Source of the DNA: Gracilibacillus sp. YIM 98692
GTDB taxonomy: Bacteria > Bacillota > Bacilli > Bacillales > Amphibacillaceae
Reading direction: 5' to 3'
DNA length: 64,000 bases
Assembly: GCF_010993965.1 (NCBI RefSeq)
Contig: NZ_WIXM01000016.1
Span: 1 to 64,000 of the forward strand
Part shown: positions 33,980-43,700 of the stretch, piece after piece
Position numbering within the stretch: the first letter of the stretch is position 1
Layout: every line of letters begins with the position of its first letter
Notes under the pieces: generated by a model
The model's database searches: none
Seen by the model: the letters and a program-made list of their open reading frames with translations, nothing else
Told to the model about the DNA's origin: nothing
Position numbers and translations under genes: made by a program

Positions 33980-34266
33980 TGACATTTTTATCACCAAATT
34001 TTTTTATTGGTACAATACGAATAGGAACAGTAGAAGGTGCCTCTTGTGTAAACTTTGGGAATAATGCCCCATCTGGTTTTGAAAGCTTTAAAAAACAAAG
34101 CCAAGGTTTAGGGAGCATTAGTGGAGATGGAAACCATATTGAAGGATTGCGTTCTTTATTAAACGATACTGCGGTAATGGATATGTTGGTTAGCCGTGAC
34201 ACAGCAGAAATGCCTGATTGGCTACAGGAGCTGGTGGAGGAAAAAATAAAAGAGGAAGATAGTTAG
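33979..34266 (+). CDS. Small G-x-N motif protein (95 aa)
   Basis: ATG at 33979 overlaps the previous stop and follows AAGGAGG by seven bases. Core: IGTIRIGTVEGASCVNFGNN, then QGLGSISGDGNHIEGL, related to the neighbouring small proteins; then an acidic helical tail (WLQELVEEKIKEED). Fits loosely with GerPE/GerPF-type germination proteins; function not established. Confidence 0.62.
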   Translation: MTFLSPNFFIGTIRIGTVEGASCVNFGNNAPSGFESFKKQSQGLGSISGDGNHIEGLRSLLNDTAVMDMLVSRDTAEMPDWLQELVEEKIKEEDS

Positions 34267-34688
34267 TCCTTCCTGTATCATACGAAAATGCTGACAAGAC
34301 GTTGCCTATGTACCGTTATATTGTTAAAGACAGAGGCTTAGTTGCACTTTCATCGGAAAAAATGGAACATCTTTTAAGTTCGCCTACTTCCTAATAGGCA
34401 ACACAGATGTCAGTACCTCCTGTATAAGTACGTCCTGTGACAGCGCCGGTGTTAGGGTAACCTGTCCGAGTACGTAGATGTTAATTTTTGCTTATATAAA
34501 TAATTTTCCATTAAAGATTAATACCTCTACCCTTTTAGAAAAAAGATATCATATGCTGGGTTGACAGAAATCGGCATAAGAGCCGATTTCCATTATACCC
34601 CATATCTAATCTGAGGCTTAATGCTCCTTTTAGAACAGCTTTGATGAGTAAATAAGAGCATCTCTTAAAACAGCTAATAACAGACAGC
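34267..34688. other. Intergenic stretch between converging spore-type genes
   Basis: No convincing gene. A 29-residue minus-strand scrap (RTRTGYPNTGAVTGRTYTGG..., about 34393-34482) looks protein-like but has no start. A hairpin GAAATCGGC/GCCGATTTC at 34568-34594 may end transcription. Confidence 0.4.
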
Positions 34689-34964
34689 TTACTCTTCCTG
34701 ATCATTGGGAATCTTATTTTTAGTATCCTTTTCACTGTTTTGATTAGTATCATTTTTTATCGGCATATCTACAACATCATTGTCATAAACAACATTAGCA
34801 TTTTGAGAAAGGTGATTCATATCTCCGATTACTGTTCCTTGCGCACTATTTTCTTTTGTTTGTGAAGACCAATTTAATTGAATATTGGAACCAACAAAGA
34901 CACCTGCATTCGAACTCACTTTGTTAATATTTATAGAATCAAATTGAATTTTCATTATTATCAT
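34689..34964 (-). CDS. Small G-x-N motif protein (91 aa)
   Basis: Start ATG overlaps the stop of the upstream gene (TAATG), so translation is coupled. Core: IQFDSININKVSSNAGVFVG, SNIQLNWSSQTKENSAQGT, VIGDMNHLSQNANVVYDNDV, then an acidic tail. Same pattern as its three paralogues here. No membrane segment or signal. Confidence 0.7.
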   Translation of the reverse strand: MIIMKIQFDSININKVSSNAGVFVGSNIQLNWSSQTKENSAQGTVIGDMNHLSQNANVVYDNDVVDMPIKNDTNQNSEKDTKNKIPNDQEE

Positions 34965-35209
34965 TAGTATTGTACATTGGATTGTGGATTCACAGCTTCG
35001 CTTGCATTAACCGGAACATCAATGACATCATTATCCACTATTTGATTAAAATTACCAGTTAAAGTTACTAAACCAATTTGCTGCCCAGCTGCAAGATTAT
35101 TCTTCCCTTGGAAGGACCAATCCGTCTGATTGTTCTGTCCTGTTGCAACAGATGAATTGACGTTAACTGTATTCACTGCTATTTGATTAAATACAATTGA
35201 TACTGGCAT
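34964..35209 (-). CDS. Small G-x-N motif protein (81 aa)
   Basis: AAGGAGG precedes the ATG. Core: VFNQIAVNTVNVNSSVATGQ, NNQTDWSFQGKNNLAAGQQIG, GNFNQIVDNDVIDVP (given in pieces). It is the closest relative of the next gene, with which it forms a two-gene operon convergent to 32943-34266. Confidence 0.72.
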   Translation of the reverse strand: MPVSIVFNQIAVNTVNVNSSVATGQNNQTDWSFQGKNNLAAGQQIGLVTLTGNFNQIVDNDVIDVPVNASEAVNPQSNVQY

Positions 35210-35777
35210 AAGGTTACTTCCTCCTTTTCACAAAAACAATTCAAAACCTGACACCACCTTATTTTATTATTCTCTCTTTTATGCCATTTTACGTTTTCAT
35301 TCTAAAAATGAAGACGAAAATGGGTGTTCACTTCATATTGGTTGAGCTGATAAAACAACAAAATAAGAAGATGCCAGGGGCAAGGCTTTCGTTTTACTTT
35401 AGTTAAGGCAGACTAGTCGAAATCTTTTAAAATAACCAATTTCTTTATTCAGACTCCGCTACACACCTATTCTCCTTTTGCCATAAACAATTTGATCTGA
35501 TCCTATAAAGCGAAACGGTAAAAATATATGTTTATAATCATCATATTCTTTAATTCCTAAAACGTGTAATTACATTTTTTTAATCCTTATTTTTAAAAAA
35601 TTATGTAAATCAAAATACAACTGATATGTTTAGCCCTTTACATGCCTGCTAATTTGCTAAGGATTTCGTTATATGAACAGCAAAAAAACTGTAAACTTGA
35701 AGAAGATATAGATCAGTAGCATCTTGTATGACCATATACATTTTTAGCAACGTCCACTACCTAGTTATGTACACCAA
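35210..35777. other. Intergenic, nothing recognised
   Basis: About 570 AT-rich bases without a start-plus-ribosome-site frame on either strand. Promoters for the genes at 35209 must lie at its left end. Confidence 0.5.
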
Positions 35778-36239
35778 TCAATTTCGACCCTCACTTATTA
35801 CTCCAACCGCAAGAGCATCATGTTCCCAAAGTATTCTTTTGATTGTTTCGTGTTGCTTTTCATGACACTTTACAGTTAAAAAAACTTCAATTTTTGTTTC
35901 CCTATTTTTGATTTCTTTCCGTTTTATGTAAAAATATTTAATAATGACTCCAATTATAAATCCAATCATTAAGCCCATAAATCCTAAAAAAATGGGGCCC
36001 CATGTATGAACATATCCATAGATAATTCCTAAAAGCATGCCTATCGTACCAAGAATAAAAGCTAAATCTACCATACTAATACCATCTGAACGATGTATAG
36101 TATCAAATAACCTTCCTTGCTCTTTCCGTTTATCTAAAGGTATAGCAACTATTTGTTCTTTATGTATTCCGTTTTCTTCTAACTTTAAAAGAGCAAGTTC
36201 CAATTCTGTGTTATATTCAAATGCAGAGACAATATGCAT
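35778..36239 (-). CDS. Membrane protein with cytosolic ends (153 aa)
   Basis: N-terminal soluble domain (~1-55) that opens MHIVSAFEYNTELELALLKL and looks like a ferredoxin-like/ACT-type sensor fold, two membrane segments (~57-80 and 84-105) and a C-terminal soluble piece (~115-153, HETIKRILWEHDALAVGVI). Its ATG overlaps the previous stop (TAATG), so it is coupled to the membrane protein at 36239-37027. Family not identified. Confidence 0.65.
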   Translation of the reverse strand: MHIVSAFEYNTELELALLKLEENGIHKEQIVAIPLDKRKEQGRLFDTIHRSDGISMVDLAFILGTIGMLLGIIYGYVHTWGPIFLGFMGLMIGFIIGVIIKYFYIKRKEIKNRETKIEVFLTVKCHEKQHETIKRILWEHDALAVGVISEGRN

Positions 36240-37027
36240 TAACTCCCCTCCTGCTGAGAATCTTTATAGATACTATCTAATTCCCCTTTTTGATAATATT
36301 TTTTGAGAAAACTACTTTTTTCCATTTCATAAACTTTGTTATTTCCTACTGCCATATTATAAGCACTAAAAATTCCAAAAACATAAATCGAAGGAATAAA
36401 TAAAACCCATTGAGGATTTAAAGTTGCTTTTGCTTTCGAAATGTCACCTATCATCGAATACACAATTGCTTCATAAAGATTGGAATAAAAGATCACTACT
36501 CCCCACCAAATCAAAGATAATATAAAAAGTGGCATTCTATTGGATATAAACGAACCTAACCCTGGCATAATAATAGACCAAAAACATGTATAAAGTGGTT
36601 CTCTCTTTTCCAAAAGATTTTTTTCCAATGGTGAAAATTGAAAAGGATTTTTACTATCTCCTTGAGCATACGCTAGTTGATAAACTTTGTTGTTATCTAC
36701 ACACCTTCGGTAACTATCTGCAATCGTAAATACATAGACAGAAGCATATAAAAGAGTCCACTTGATGTTTAAAACCTCTTTAGCATGTTCTATGTCACCT
36801 AACATAGAATAGAAAATCGCTAAATTGATTTGTCCTAAGTTATTAAATATAAATTCAAATAGTATTAATATAAATCCCCATAAATAATGATTGATTAATA
36901 AGTGGCCATATCCGGGGAAAGCCATAGACCACCACAGAACTACCCAAGGGCTATTAAAACTTAAAACATTATTTGTTAGAGAATTGGAACTAACGATCCA
37001 TCGGCGTTCATTACTTTTCGGAGTCAA
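36239..37027 (-). CDS. Membrane protein with internal duplication (262 aa)
   Basis: Two homologous halves. Each has P-G-[YL]-G in the first membrane segment, YSM[LI]GDI...AK..LN..W, a second S-x-YVF[TG]I segment and a closing NNKVY (residues ~28-120 and ~146-240). About six membrane segments in all. TTG start. No known function; first gene of a two-gene operon with the protein at 35778, next to spore-type genes. Confidence 0.68.
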   Translation of the reverse strand: MTPKSNERRWIVSSNSLTNNVLSFNSPWVVLWWSMAFPGYGHLLINHYLWGFILILFEFIFNNLGQINLAIFYSMLGDIEHAKEVLNIKWTLLYASVYVFTIADSYRRCVDNNKVYQLAYAQGDSKNPFQFSPLEKNLLEKREPLYTCFWSIIMPGLGSFISNRMPLFILSLIWWGVVIFYSNLYEAIVYSMIGDISKAKATLNPQWVLFIPSIYVFGIFSAYNMAVGNNKVYEMEKSSFLKKYYQKGELDSIYKDSQQEGS

Positions 37028-37190
37028 GATATTCCCAACCTTTATGACAGTGATTTAAAAAATTTACTTTTATTACTTTTATTTCCAAATGAAATAATTC
37101 TATTCATATACTGCAAATTTGTATAATCAAGGTTTTTACAATATGAAACAAATAGAAGTTGTTTTGAGTATACTTTTAGGGATTATTGGT

Positions 37191-37227
37191 GTTTGGGGGG
37201 GGCTCTGGAGGGAAAAATCCCCCAAAC
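37191..37227. terminator. Strong G-C hairpin
   Basis: Arms GTTTGGGGGG and (T)CCCCCAAAC around ~17 bases. There is no T-run on either side. It lies between the duplicated membrane protein and the IstB fragment and may be the end of an old insertion sequence. Confidence 0.35.
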
Positions 37228-37302
37228 GCCTCCACAGGTTAATTCTACACCTCTTCCTTTTCTTTATATTTCAAACTTTGCCGAAATCAATATGATTCAC
37301 CA

Positions 37303-37440
37303 TTAAACAATTGGATATTTGAGCCGATATAAGAGTGCGGCTGTCATCATTTCATCTCTAAATAAACTCGTCCATTTTGAAAACTCCAAGTTTGTTGTGA
37401 TGATCACGCTGGCACACGTTCCTTTATGAACATCGTTCGA
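37303..37440 (-). pseudogene. IstB (IS21 family ATP-binding protein) C-terminal fragment
   Basis: The minus strand reads VIITTNLEFSKWTSLFRDEM, MTAALLYRLKYPIV and then a stop. This matches the IstB end (V-I-x-T-T-N-x-x-F-x-x-W...F-x-D...T-A-A-x-x-D-R). The tail continues in another frame. The ATPase core and IstA are missing, so it is an IS21 remnant. Confidence 0.72.
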
Positions 37441-37480
37441 TGATTTCCTGTTTCACTGTTCCTTAAAAAAATAGTTTATG

Positions 37481-38830
37481 TTATACCACCTGTCTCTCTT
37501 CTTCTCCCTGTTTTTGATCATGGAGTGGCTTTTGGAAAGCATTCGTTAAGTACAAGAGATATACTATTCCAGCAGCAATCCATATAGAGCCGCCGATAAG
37601 GGTTGGAACATCCAATAAGACCATAAGCCAGACAATAAAACTTGCACCAATGATAGGGCAAATCAAATTAGTAATAGTCATACGAACAAAACGTTTTTCT
37701 TTATTTTTAAAATACAAACGGATCACACAAAGATTAACAAAGAAGAAAGCACTGAGTGCTCCGAAGTTTACGAAGCGTATTGCATCATCGACGGTAATGA
37801 AGATGGCTAATAAAGAGATGACAGACGCAACGAGTATGTTTAATGATGGTGTTTTGAATTTTGGATGAACGTAGCCAAAAAATTTTTTTGGTAAAATGGA
37901 ATCTCGACCCATGACATACAAGAGACGAGAAACACTCGTAACAGAAGCGAGTCCTTGTGTGAAAATAGCAGCAATTAAAACGGTCATGAATACAGCGCGA
38001 AGTAGGCTTCCTCCAATTATCCCCATTAACTCAAGAGCTGCGGAATCAGCATCCTGAATAGTAAAAGTAGGATAAGACAATTCTATAAAATATGACATTG
38101 TCACATGTAAAACACCAACAATAGCAATCATGATAAAAATTGCATTAGGAATAGTTTTTTTAGCATTTTTGGTTTCTTCGGATAGAGTGGTCAATGTATC
38201 AAAACCTAAGAATGAAAAAACGACAATAGATGCACCGGCAAGCGCTACGGAGAATGATAAGTCTACATTCAAGAAGGGTTCTGGGGAAACAAGGCTTGCT
38301 GCTCCGCTATCAATAAATAATGCATAAACAAGAAAGCTTGTAAAACCAATAATAAATATAATCTGTAAAGAAACGAATACACTACTGATGTTTGCTGAGG
38401 AATTTACACCAATTGTTGCTATAATGGCAAGAAGAACAATAAGTCCGATAATCCATACGAAGGCTGGGATGGCTGGAAATTCAGCGTGCATGAAAATACC
38501 GAATGTAATAGCAGCTATAATGGGAGCAAATAAATAGTTTAATAACAAAATCCAGCCGACTAAAAAACCAACATTTGGATGAATGGCCTTTTTCGCAAAT
38601 GTGTAGGCGGAACCTGAAATAGGAAATTTTTTAGCCATGATTGCATAGCTTGCTCCTGTAAAAAGAACAGCGATAACAGCTAAAAAATAGGCAGATGTTA
38701 AAAATCCATTAGATCCTTGATAAGCGACACCAAAAACAGAGAAATAAATCATTGGAGTATTCCAAGCTAATCCGAGAAATACGACTTGTGGAAGTGTTAA
38801 CGTTTTCTTTAGTTCCGTGCTTTCCTTCAT
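37481..38830 (-). CDS. APC-family permease, possible guanidine or amine importer
   Basis: About 449 aa, 12 membrane segments, amino acid-polyamine-organocation family (GLAWNTPMIYFSVFG in TM1; SVALAGASIVVFSFLGFDTL in TM6; PISGSAYTF). The substrate is not readable. It is divergent from the guanidine operon and shares with it a control region holding two TnrA-like boxes, so a nitrogen compound is likely. ATG 38830 is 8 bases after GAGG and preferred to the in-frame GTG at 38836. Confidence 0.85.
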   Translation of the reverse strand: MKESTELKKTLTLPQVVFLGLAWNTPMIYFSVFGVAYQGSNGFLTSAYFLAVIAVLFTGASYAIMAKKFPISGSAYTFAKKAIHPNVGFLVGWILLLNYLFAPIIAAITFGIFMHAEFPAIPAFVWIIGLIVLLAIIATIGVNSSANISSVFVSLQIIFIIGFTSFLVYALFIDSGAASLVSPEPFLNVDLSFSVALAGASIVVFSFLGFDTLTTLSEETKNAKKTIPNAIFIMIAIVGVLHVTMSYFIELSYPTFTIQDADSAALELMGIIGGSLLRAVFMTVLIAAIFTQGLASVTSVSRLLYVMGRDSILPKKFFGYVHPKFKTPSLNILVASVISLLAIFITVDDAIRFVNFGALSAFFFVNLCVIRLYFKNKEKRFVRMTITNLICPIIGASFIVWLMVLLDVPTLIGGSIWIAAGIVYLLYLTNAFQKPLHDQKQGEEERQVV

Positions 38831-38955
38831 TTTCACAACCTCACCTTTCTATTACTACATGTTTAAAATTTCTTTACTCATTTATTAATCTTCGCGAAGT
38901 GGAATAAATCATAGTAATCATTTTCTAGGCAATCTAAAGTGAATGACAACTATAT

Positions 38956-38972
38956 TGTTAGTAAATCTAACA
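38956..38972. promoter_or_regulatory. TnrA/GlnR-like box 1
   Basis: TGTTAGTAAATCTAACA matches TGTNANAWWWTMTNACA at all but one position. It lies ~130 bases before the permease start. Confidence 0.75.
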
Positions 38973-39074
38973 CATTTTTTTGAAAATCTTATTTGCGTTC
39001 TAGATTTTAAAATTATATCTGTTTAAAGTGGAATATTGAAAAAATAGCGTCATAAAGGGATTGGAAAAAAAGTT

Positions 39075-39091
39075 AGTTAGATAATCTAACA
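39075..39091. promoter_or_regulatory. TnrA/GlnR-like box 2
   Basis: AGTTAGATAATCTAACA matches the same consensus at all but the first base. It lies ~100 bases before the guanidine riboswitch, where an activator of the rightward promoter could sit. Confidence 0.75.
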
Positions 39092-39163
39092 TAGATGTTG
39101 TGGAGCTATTTCCCCCTTGGCATACTAAGAATATATACAACACAACAAAAAACAAAATAAAGC

Positions 39164-39323
39164 TTCTCGATTATTCGAGAAGAACAAAGCTGTCTAGGGT
39201 TCCGCCGGGGTATAGCGCTCTGGGACTGGTCCGAGAGAGAGCGAACAGGCTTCTACTATAAGAAAGCTTGTTTACACGGAAGGAAAAAAGCCTGGGAGAT
39301 TACATTCTCCCGGGCTTTTTTTT
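39164..39323 (+). promoter_or_regulatory. Guanidine-I (ykkC) riboswitch with terminator
   Basis: Conserved aptamer elements in order: CTAGGGTTCCG, CTGGGACTGGTCCGAGAG, ACACGGA and GGAAAAAAGCCTGGGAGA. The last part is also the left arm of a terminator, AGCCTGGGAGA/TCTCCCGGGCT with eight T (39289-39323). Guanidine binding should stabilise the aptamer and prevent termination, turning on the operon at 39360. Confidence 0.95.
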
Positions 39324-39359
39324 ATTACTTAAAATAGGATTTCTAAGGAGGAATAAATA

Positions 39360-40079
39360 ATGAGTAGAGTATGGGAAAACACATTACAACCCGGAGCGAA
39401 ATGGTCGGGAACAATTGCTAAAGGGAGTTACATTACATTTACAGCATTAGGAGAGGGAGCGAATCTATCAGTTCTTCTTTACAATGCTACAAACTTATCG
39501 GAGCGTTACAACGCCCCTGACTCTCTCAAAGCGCAACATACTTCTAAGCTAACGAAAGGAAATGTCCTCATGAGCGATAATGGGCGTGTGCTAGCAAGTA
39601 TTGTAGAGGATAGTCTTGGTTGGCACGATCCGATTGGAGGATATTCCACTCGTGAGTTAACAGATGAAAAATACGGAAAAACGAGCTTTCAGGAAATGCA
39701 AAACGATTGGTTACGAAGTGGTCAAGAAAATTTTATTGTAGAGTTGGTTCGAAATGGATTAGGTATCCGAGATATGGTTCCAAATGTAAATCTCTTCTCA
39801 AAGATTTACGTGAGCCCTGAAGGAGAGATGCATTTTTCCCCTTCTCATTGTCGTAAAGGAGACACAGTTACATTACGTGCTGATATGGATATTTTGTTTC
39901 TTTTGTCCAATACACCGAACCCGCATGATCCTAGTGTCACTTATCCATCGGTACCTATCAAAATGGAAGTGACAAAAGGAAACGAAGCAGATGAATTCGA
40001 TTACTGTGTAAATTACCGTCCAGAAAATCGTCGTGCCTTTGAAAACACATGGAACTATCAACTATTAATTGGCCAATAA
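39360..40079 (+). CDS. Carboxyguanidine deiminase subunit (DUF1989 / UAAP1)
   Basis: 239 aa, DUF1989 family, formerly urea amidolyase-associated protein 1. It works with its DUF1989 partner as carboxyguanidine deiminase, converting carboxyguanidine to allophanate. Visible family traits: WSGTIAKGSYITFTALGEGA, a conserved Asn/His/Cys set (SLGWHDPIGGY; PSHCRKGD) and HDPSVTYPSVPI. AAGGAGG precedes the ATG, directly after the riboswitch terminator. Confidence 0.88.
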   Translation: MSRVWENTLQPGAKWSGTIAKGSYITFTALGEGANLSVLLYNATNLSERYNAPDSLKAQHTSKLTKGNVLMSDNGRVLASIVEDSLGWHDPIGGYSTRELTDEKYGKTSFQEMQNDWLRSGQENFIVELVRNGLGIRDMVPNVNLFSKIYVSPEGEMHFSPSHCRKGDTVTLRADMDILFLLSNTPNPHDPSVTYPSVPIKMEVTKGNEADEFDYCVNYRPENRRAFENTWNYQLLIGQ

Positions 40080-40104
40080 ACGAAAAATAGAGTAGGAGGA
40101 ATAA

Positions 40105-40758
40105 ATGATGACAGTTTTAAGTCAAGTAAAAAGTAATTTGAAAGTGGAAGAAGCCATTTATGATGAGTTATTACCAGCTGGAGAAGGATGGATGTATGAT
40201 TTGAAGCCAGGCCAAGTGTTTCGAATTGTTGACATTGAGGGGAATCAAGCAGCGGACACTTTATTCTTTGATACTAATAACTTAGAGGATCATTATAGTG
40301 CAATCGCAACGATTTCTGCGCAAAAGAATGTGTACTTATCAACCGGTTCAATCCTTCGAGCAGAGTCTGGCAAAGAACTATTAAAAATAGAGGCTGATAC
40401 GGTTGGGCGTCACGATACATTAGGTGGAGCTTGCTCTGCGCAAAGTAACACTGTTCGTTACGCTCATGATAGAGTTACCATGCACAATTGCAGAGACACG
40501 TTTATGAAGCAACTGGCACAGTACGGCAAGAACTACACAAAAAGAGACTTAGCTCCAAACATTAACTTTTTTATGAATGTACCGCTTAGCTCAGAGGGTG
40601 GGCTGGAGTTTGCCGATGGAATTTCAGGTCCGGGGCATTACGTTGAAATGAGAGCCCTTTGTGAAACAACCGTTTTAATTAGTAATTGTCCGCAGCTTAA
40701 TAATCCATGCAGCGGGTTTAATCCAACAGCACTTCGTCTACTAATCTGGGAAAAGTAA
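40105..40758 (+). CDS. Carboxyguanidine deiminase subunit (DUF1989 / UAAP2)
   Basis: 217 aa, the second DUF1989 subunit. Family traits: GWMYDLKPGQVFRIVDIEGN, QAADTLFFD, TVGRHDTLGGACSAQSNTVR, HNCRDTF and ISNCPQLNNPCSGFNPT, with metal-ligand-like Cys/His residues. AGGAGG precedes the ATG; 25 bases after the first subunit. Paralogous to, but clearly diverged from, its partner. Confidence 0.88.
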   Translation: MMTVLSQVKSNLKVEEAIYDELLPAGEGWMYDLKPGQVFRIVDIEGNQAADTLFFDTNNLEDHYSAIATISAQKNVYLSTGSILRAESGKELLKIEADTVGRHDTLGGACSAQSNTVRYAHDRVTMHNCRDTFMKQLAQYGKNYTKRDLAPNINFFMNVPLSSEGGLEFADGISGPGHYVEMRALCETTVLISNCPQLNNPCSGFNPTALRLLIWEK

Positions 40759-40791
40759 TGATCAATAGATAAAGAGAAAGGAGTAGTGTAA

Positions 40792-43700
40792 ATGTTTAAT
40801 AAAGTCTTAATAGCAAATCGAGGAGCTATTGCAGTTCGAATAGAAAGAACATTGAAAAAATTAGGAATTACATCCGTTGCTGTTTATTCAAAGGCAGACC
40901 AGGACAGTTTACACGTAGTACAAGCGGATAAAGCAATTTGTGTAGGAGAAGGTCCTGCAAATGATAGTTATTTAAATGCTGATCTAATCTTAGAGAAAGC
41001 AATAGAAACAGGAGCTGAGGCTATTCATCCTGGCTATGGTTTTTTAAGTGAAAATGCTGATTTTGCTCGTAAGTGTGCAGAAAAGGGGATAACGTTTATT
41101 GGACCAACGCCTGAGCAAATTGATATATTCGGCTTAAAACACTCCGCTCGGGAAGTAGCAGAAAAGGCAAACGTCCCCCTTCTTCCTGGAACAGACTTAA
41201 TTACGGATAAAGCAGAAGCATTGCGTGAAGCAGAGAAGATTGGATACCCAGTGATACTAAAGAGTACAGCTGGTGGTGGTGGAATCGGCATGAGAGTGTG
41301 TAAAGGTGAAAACGAACTGGTAGAAGCGTACGATGGAGTAAAGCATCTAGCTGAAACCAACTTTAACGATGGCGGTTTGTTTGTAGAAAAATATATAGAA
41401 AAAGCACGACATGTGGAAGTTCAAATTTTTGGAAATCGATTTGGAGAGGTAAAGGCCCTTGGGGAGAGAGATTGTTCCATTCAGCGACGAAATCAAAAAG
41501 TAATTGAAGAAAGTCCGGCACCAAGACTTTCTCAGTCCGTTAGGAATGAAATGGCGCTTGCTGCTGAGAGACTTGCAAATGAAGCAGGATACCGAAGTGC
41601 TGGTACTGTTGAGTTTCTTTACGATCCAGATACAGAAGAATTTTATTTTCTAGAAGTAAATACAAGATTACAAGTGGAGCATGGGGTTACGGAAGAAGTG
41701 CTTGGCATTGATCTTGTCGAATGGATGGTTAGAGAAGCAGCAGATGAACTCCAGCAAATAGAAGCAAAAGTTTCCGTTCCATCTGGTCATAGCATCCAAG
41801 CAAGGATTTATGCGGAAGACTGTCACCAGCAATTTCGTCCAAGTGCAGGTCATCTTGATAGTGTAGTATTCGCAGAAGCTGCACGTAATGAAACATGGGT
41901 GCAAGATGGTATTGAAATTACGACGATGTATGATCCAATGCTTGCTAAGATTATCGTTCATGGAAAAGACCGTAATGAAGCTATTCAGAAATTAATAGAA
42001 GCACTAGTTATTACTCGATTCTATGGAGTGACAACAAACCTTTCTTATTTAAGAAACTTGCTACAGGAAAGCACTGTGCAACAAGGCGATGTGTATACGA
42101 GAATGCTAGAAGGGTATAAACCAGCCGAACACTCTATTGAAGTATTGGATGGTGGTGTGCAATCTACTGTACAGGATTGGCCTGGAAGAACGGGACATTG
42201 GGATGTTGGGGTACCCCCATGCGGACCAATGGATCCATACTCTTTCCGACTAGGAAATAAGCTCCTTGGAAATGAAGATAATGCAAGTGGTATCGAATTG
42301 ACATTGCGAGGAGGTACATACAGCTTCCGTGATGATATGTTGTTCTGTCTTACAGGGGCGGATATGCAAGCAAAACTTGATGATAAATCGGTGCCAATGT
42401 ATACGCCAGTCTATGCTAAAAGGGGGCAAGTTCTCGAGTTTTGGGAAGCGAAAGAAGGAATGCGTACGTATCTTCTTGTAGAAGGCGGACTAGAAATGCC
42501 AAGAATTCTTGGAAGCTCCTCTACTTTCACCCTAGGGGGATTCGGAGGACACGGCGGTCGTGCGCTACGACCTGGAGATGTACTCCAAGTGCAGGAAGAC
42601 AATAAATCAGAAGTACAGCAAGCATTATATAAAGAACACCAGCCTGAGGTCAGTAATCAATGGACGATTGGTGTCATTCCTGGACCTCACTGTACGGAAG
42701 AGTTCTTGCAGGAAGATTATTTACATCAGCTTTCTGAAACGGAATGGGAAGTTCATTTTAATAGCTCTCGTACAGGAGTGCGTCTGATTGGGCCAGCACC
42801 AAATTGGGCCCGAGAAGATGGTGGAGAAGCAGGGCTTCATCCATCTAATATACACGATAATGCTTATGCAGTAGGGACGTTGGACTTAACTGGGGATATG
42901 CCAATTCTCCTTGGCCCAGATGGACCAAGTCTTGGCGGCTTTGTCTGCCCGGTAACCAGTGCTTCAGCAGAGTTTTGGAAAATCGGCCAGCTCCACCCGG
43001 GAGACACAGTTCGTTTTCAATTACTTACGATCGAAGAAGCCAACGAATTACGTAAGCGCCAAGAGGAAAAATTAGAAGCAGTAGGTAATGGAAATATCGA
43101 TCAGTTATCACGATTAGCACTTCCAAGTAAGCAGCAAAATTTGACGCCAAATTATCCGCTATTTATATATGAAGAAACTGGTCGCAGATTTCCGATTTCT
43201 GTTCGGTTCAGCGGGGATGAATATTTACTGGTGGAGTACGGGAAAATGGAACTTGATTTAAAACTACGCTTCCAAGTACAGGTTCTAATGGAAGCAATCC
43301 GTAAAGATGGTCGTCTTCCCGTTATCGAAATGACGCCAGGGGTACGTTCCTTACAAGTCCATATTGATCCGCTCAAAATCAGCGCAAAGTCGGCAGGGGA
43401 GCTTATTTTAGAAATAGATAAGCAATTACCGCCACTTCATGAGATTGAAGTACCATCAAGGATTGTAAAGCTTCCATTATCTTGGAATGATCCGTCTACA
43501 CAGTTAGCAACAGAACGTTATCAGAAGAACGTCCGCCCAGATGCACCTTGGTGCCCGGACAATCTTGAATTCATTCGTCGTATTAATGGACTTAATAGCA
43601 TTGAGGATGTAAAAAGAATTGTATTTGATGCAAATTACTTAGTTCTAGGACTTGGAGATGTTTATCTAGGGGCTCCTTTAGCTACACCAATTGATCCTCG

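Noticed and set aside
41034-41360. Antisense frames within the guanidine carboxylase and HyuB genes
   Set aside because: Shadows of well-supported enzymes, without their own ribosome sites.
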